Assembly (NCBI GenBank): GCA_045615505.1
Contig: JAZLEZ010000035.1
Span: 1-14,548 of the forward strand
Source of the DNA: JAZLEZ01 sp045615505
GTDB taxonomy: Bacteria > Spirochaetota > Spirochaetia > Sphaerochaetales > Sphaerochaetaceae
Length of the DNA: 14,548 nt
Direction: 5' to 3'
Part shown: positions 13,113 to 14,548 of the stretch, in pieces
Position numbering within the stretch: the stretch's first letter is position 1
Layout of the letters: each line of letters opens with the position of its first letter
Program-made: the position numbers and the translations under genes
The notes under the pieces: model-generated
Databases searched by the model: none
The model's input: only the letters and a program-made list of their open reading frames with translations
Told to the model about the DNA's origin: nothing

Positions 13113-14309
13113 TCAATACATTACATTAAGCCATGTAATTCCGTCTATCTGTCCTACAAAATAAGGAGCTGACTGAAGTTCTGATTCATGGAAGTAACCG
13201 TCTTTAAGAGCATTGCCCTGTACTGCAGCAAAACTGTCGTAAAGATCTGCATTTGTAGCTGTCTTTCCATTGACTGTGAATTTGCTTACATCGAAAACAT
13301 GAAGCTTTCCGGCCTTGAAATTTTCAATTGCCTTATCCATTGCTTCCTGTGTTCCCTTTGCAGCAATAGCTTTGTTGAGAGGAGTAACGACAACATCACC
13401 TTCAGCAACTGTTCCGCACCAATCCTGAGGAATTCCCTTTCCGTCGATATAGGACTTGATTGTATTATAGAAATATCTAGTCCAATCGATTCTTGAAGAA
13501 AGAAGAGAAGCTTTTGGAGCTACATCAGTCATATCATTGTTGTAACCGACATGGAATACACCGGCTTTCTGAGCTGTTGTAGCAGGTGTTGTATTATCTG
13601 AATGCTGAGAAATAAGCTTTGCACCCTTATCAATGAGAGTCTGAGCAGCTTCTGCTTCAAGAGTAGGATCTGACCATGAACCTACAAACTGAACCATCAT
13701 TGTTACGCTTGGACATACACTCTTTGCACCGAGATAGAATCCTGACATACCTGAAATTACTTCTGCAAATGAGAAAGCTCCTACATAACCGATTACAGCT
13801 TCGTTAGCTTTAATCTGGTTGTTGTCAATCATTTCCTGAAGTTTCATACCTGCTGCGATACCGGCGACATAGCGACCTTCATAAATTGAAGCGAATGCGT
13901 TACCTGTTTTATCACTTGCATCTACCTGAGAGTTGCAGTTTGTGCATCCTACAAAATAAACATCAGGGAATTCTGCTGCAGCCTGTAACATATATGGTTC
14001 AAAACCATAGCTGTTATTGAAGATAAGTCCGCAACCGTCGGCTGCAAGTTCTCTGTTTGCATCAACACAAGTTGAATCTTCATTAATGTGTCTCTTAACC
14101 ATAAGGTTTACATTGTAACCGTCAGCCTTGAGCTTTTCCATAGCAGCATTCATACCACGCATGAAGTTGTATGTATAGCCCTGGTCGTTCTCATCGGCAA
14201 TGACAACAAAACCTACATTAGTTGCTTTGCTTGTTTCTGTTTCACCGTTTGCAAATGCAAAAGAAACTGCAAAAAGAGCAATAATCATAATGATTAAAGT
14301 TTTTTTCAT
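13113..14309 (-). CDS. BMP-family solute-binding protein (probable nucleoside-type ABC importer component)
   Basis: A 398-residue periplasmic binding protein of the Bmp/PnrA family. A signal peptide ends AFA at residue 20, with no lipobox cysteine, so it is predicted to be soluble rather than lipidated. Family landmarks: VGFVVIADENDQGYTYNF at the start of lobe one, then CVDANRELAADGCGLIFNNSYGF, AAAEFPDVYFVG, EGRYVAGIAAGMK, then AEAAQTLIDKGAKLISQHSDN and GYNNDMTDVAPK. Related proteins bind purine nucleosides, and some bind other small solutes, so the ligand is an inference. It has its own promoter (14366-14395), AGGAG (14317-14321) 7 bases before the ATG, and its own terminator. No permease or ATPase gene lies downstream, so the partners are elsewhere. 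Confidence 0.9.
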   Translation of the reverse strand: MKKTLIIMIIALFAVSFAFANGETETSKATNVGFVVIADENDQGYTYNFMRGMNAAMEKLKADGYNVNLMVKRHINEDSTCVDANRELAADGCGLIFNNSYGFEPYMLQAAAEFPDVYFVGCTNCNSQVDASDKTGNAFASIYEGRYVAGIAAGMKLQEMIDNNQIKANEAVIGYVGAFSFAEVISGMSGFYLGAKSVCPSVTMMVQFVGSWSDPTLEAEAAQTLIDKGAKLISQHSDNTTPATTAQKAGVFHVGYNNDMTDVAPKASLLSSRIDWTRYFYNTIKSYIDGKGIPQDWCGTVAEGDVVVTPLNKAIAAKGTQEAMDKAIENFKAGKLHVFDVSKFTVNGKTATNADLYDSFAAVQGNALKDGYFHESELQSAPYFVGQIDGITWLNVMY

Positions 14310-14334
14310 ATTTTTTCTCCTATAAAAGTTGATA

Positions 14335-14344
14335 TACTATAGTA
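14335..14344. promoter_or_regulatory. 10-bp palindrome in the BMP gene leader
   Basis: TACTATAGTA is a perfect palindrome in the transcribed leader between the promoter and the ribosome-binding site. It could be an operator, but its short AT-rich make-up also fits chance. Confidence 0.2.
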
Positions 14345-14365
14345 CTGATTAAATACTACAGAACA

Positions 14366-14395
14366 ATTATAGCATAATTGTATATACTAGAGCAA
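14366..14395 (-). promoter_or_regulatory. Extended -10 promoter of the BMP-family gene
   Basis: On the minus strand a perfect TATAAT (complement of 14366-14371) is directly preceded by TGC, giving an extended -10 element (TGnTATAAT). A weak -35 TTGCTC (complement of 14390-14395) lies 18 bases upstream. The leader is about 50 nt, too short for a typical purine riboswitch. Confidence 0.65.
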
Positions 14396-14429
14396 CTTGC
14401 AAAAATTCGTTTTTAATTCTCAGGCGTTA

Positions 14430-14545
14430 TTTGAACCTGCTAAACGATAGTGTGAAAAACTTTAAAATACGACAGTATTTCTCAGTTTTTACACTACATT
14501 TATCGAATCCAAATTTATGAAGGCAGTTTTGAAAGTACCTCTAAA
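14430..14545. repeat. Palindromic intergenic repeat, copy B
   Basis: A second member of the element at 2431-2570. Its core 14448-14496 folds into a long hairpin: TAGTGTGAAAAACT pairs with AGTTTTTACACTA, and an inner AAATAC pairs with GTATTT around a 4-base loop. CGATA (14445-14449) and TATCG (14501-14505) flank it. The right end, 14513-14545, contains both blocks shared with copy A: 18 bases identical, and 21 of 22 bases in inverted orientation. It lies upstream of the BMP gene promoter near the window edge, so its outer neighbour is unknown. Read on the minus strand it is open from 14540 to a TAA at 14427-14429, in the same frame that supplies the NCLHK tail in copy A. Confidence 0.65.
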
Positions 14546-14548
14546 TAA

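Noticed and set aside
14310..14365. Possible purine riboswitch before the BMP gene
   Set aside because: The predicted leader is about 50 nt and lacks a paired three-way core; only a short AT palindrome is present.
1..14548. CRISPR array, tRNA, rRNA or transposase genes
   Set aside because: No regularly spaced direct repeats, cloverleaf sequences, rRNA segments or transposase motifs were found on either strand by eye.

Overview
The window reads as AT-rich chromosomal DNA from a host-associated bacterium. It is most consistent with a Treponema-like spirochaete, at moderate confidence. Support comes from the low-GC codon use, the mix of solute-binding proteins and a lipoprotein, a uracil phosphoribosyltransferase homologue with long N- and C-terminal extensions, and Adk beside a BMP-family binding protein. 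No rRNA, tRNA, CRISPR array, phage gene or transposase was seen. Seventeen protein genes fill almost all of the window.

Layout. (1) 165-2435 (+) is a complete polar amino-acid ABC importer: binding protein, permease and ATPase, with overlapping genes and a good promoter at 94-122. (2) 2431-2570 is a palindromic repeat between two convergent genes, and it holds both of their stop codons. (3) 5211-2548 (-) is a two-gene operon: an E2/CAT-fold acyltransferase-like protein whose catalytic His position is Glu, then an AMP-forming acyl-CoA synthetase. (4) 5319-6652 (+) is exonuclease III followed by a CYTH-domain protein; the latter overlaps tail to tail with the next operon. (5) 9117-6603 (-) is a BtuFCD/FecBCD-type importer for cobalamin or an iron chelate. 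(6) 9179-10715 (+) is RNase HI translationally coupled to a two-subunit ChrA-type transporter. (7) 13006-10723 (-) is adk, an extended upp homologue and a small TPR-like lipoprotein that starts with TTG. (8) 14309-13113 (-) is a BMP-family binding protein with its own promoter and a strong intrinsic terminator. (9) 14430-14545 is a second copy of the palindromic repeat.

Most genes are housekeeping or nutrient uptake: amino acids, cobalamin or iron, probably nucleosides, nucleotide salvage by Upp and Adk, and DNA maintenance by ExoIII and RNase HI. The less ordinary signals are four. First, there is a repeat family whose hairpin architecture is kept while its sequence diverges, and one copy supplies the C-terminus of a gene. 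Second, three genes (exonuclease III, btuF-like, rnhA) have a -10 hexamer ending exactly 7 bases before the ATG and no clear Shine-Dalgarno, which suggests leaderless mRNAs; two of them are divergent and share one -35 palindrome. Third, an adenylating enzyme is paired with a His-less acyltransferase-fold protein. Fourth, two convergent operons overlap by 50 coding bases. All promoter calls are by eye and untested.
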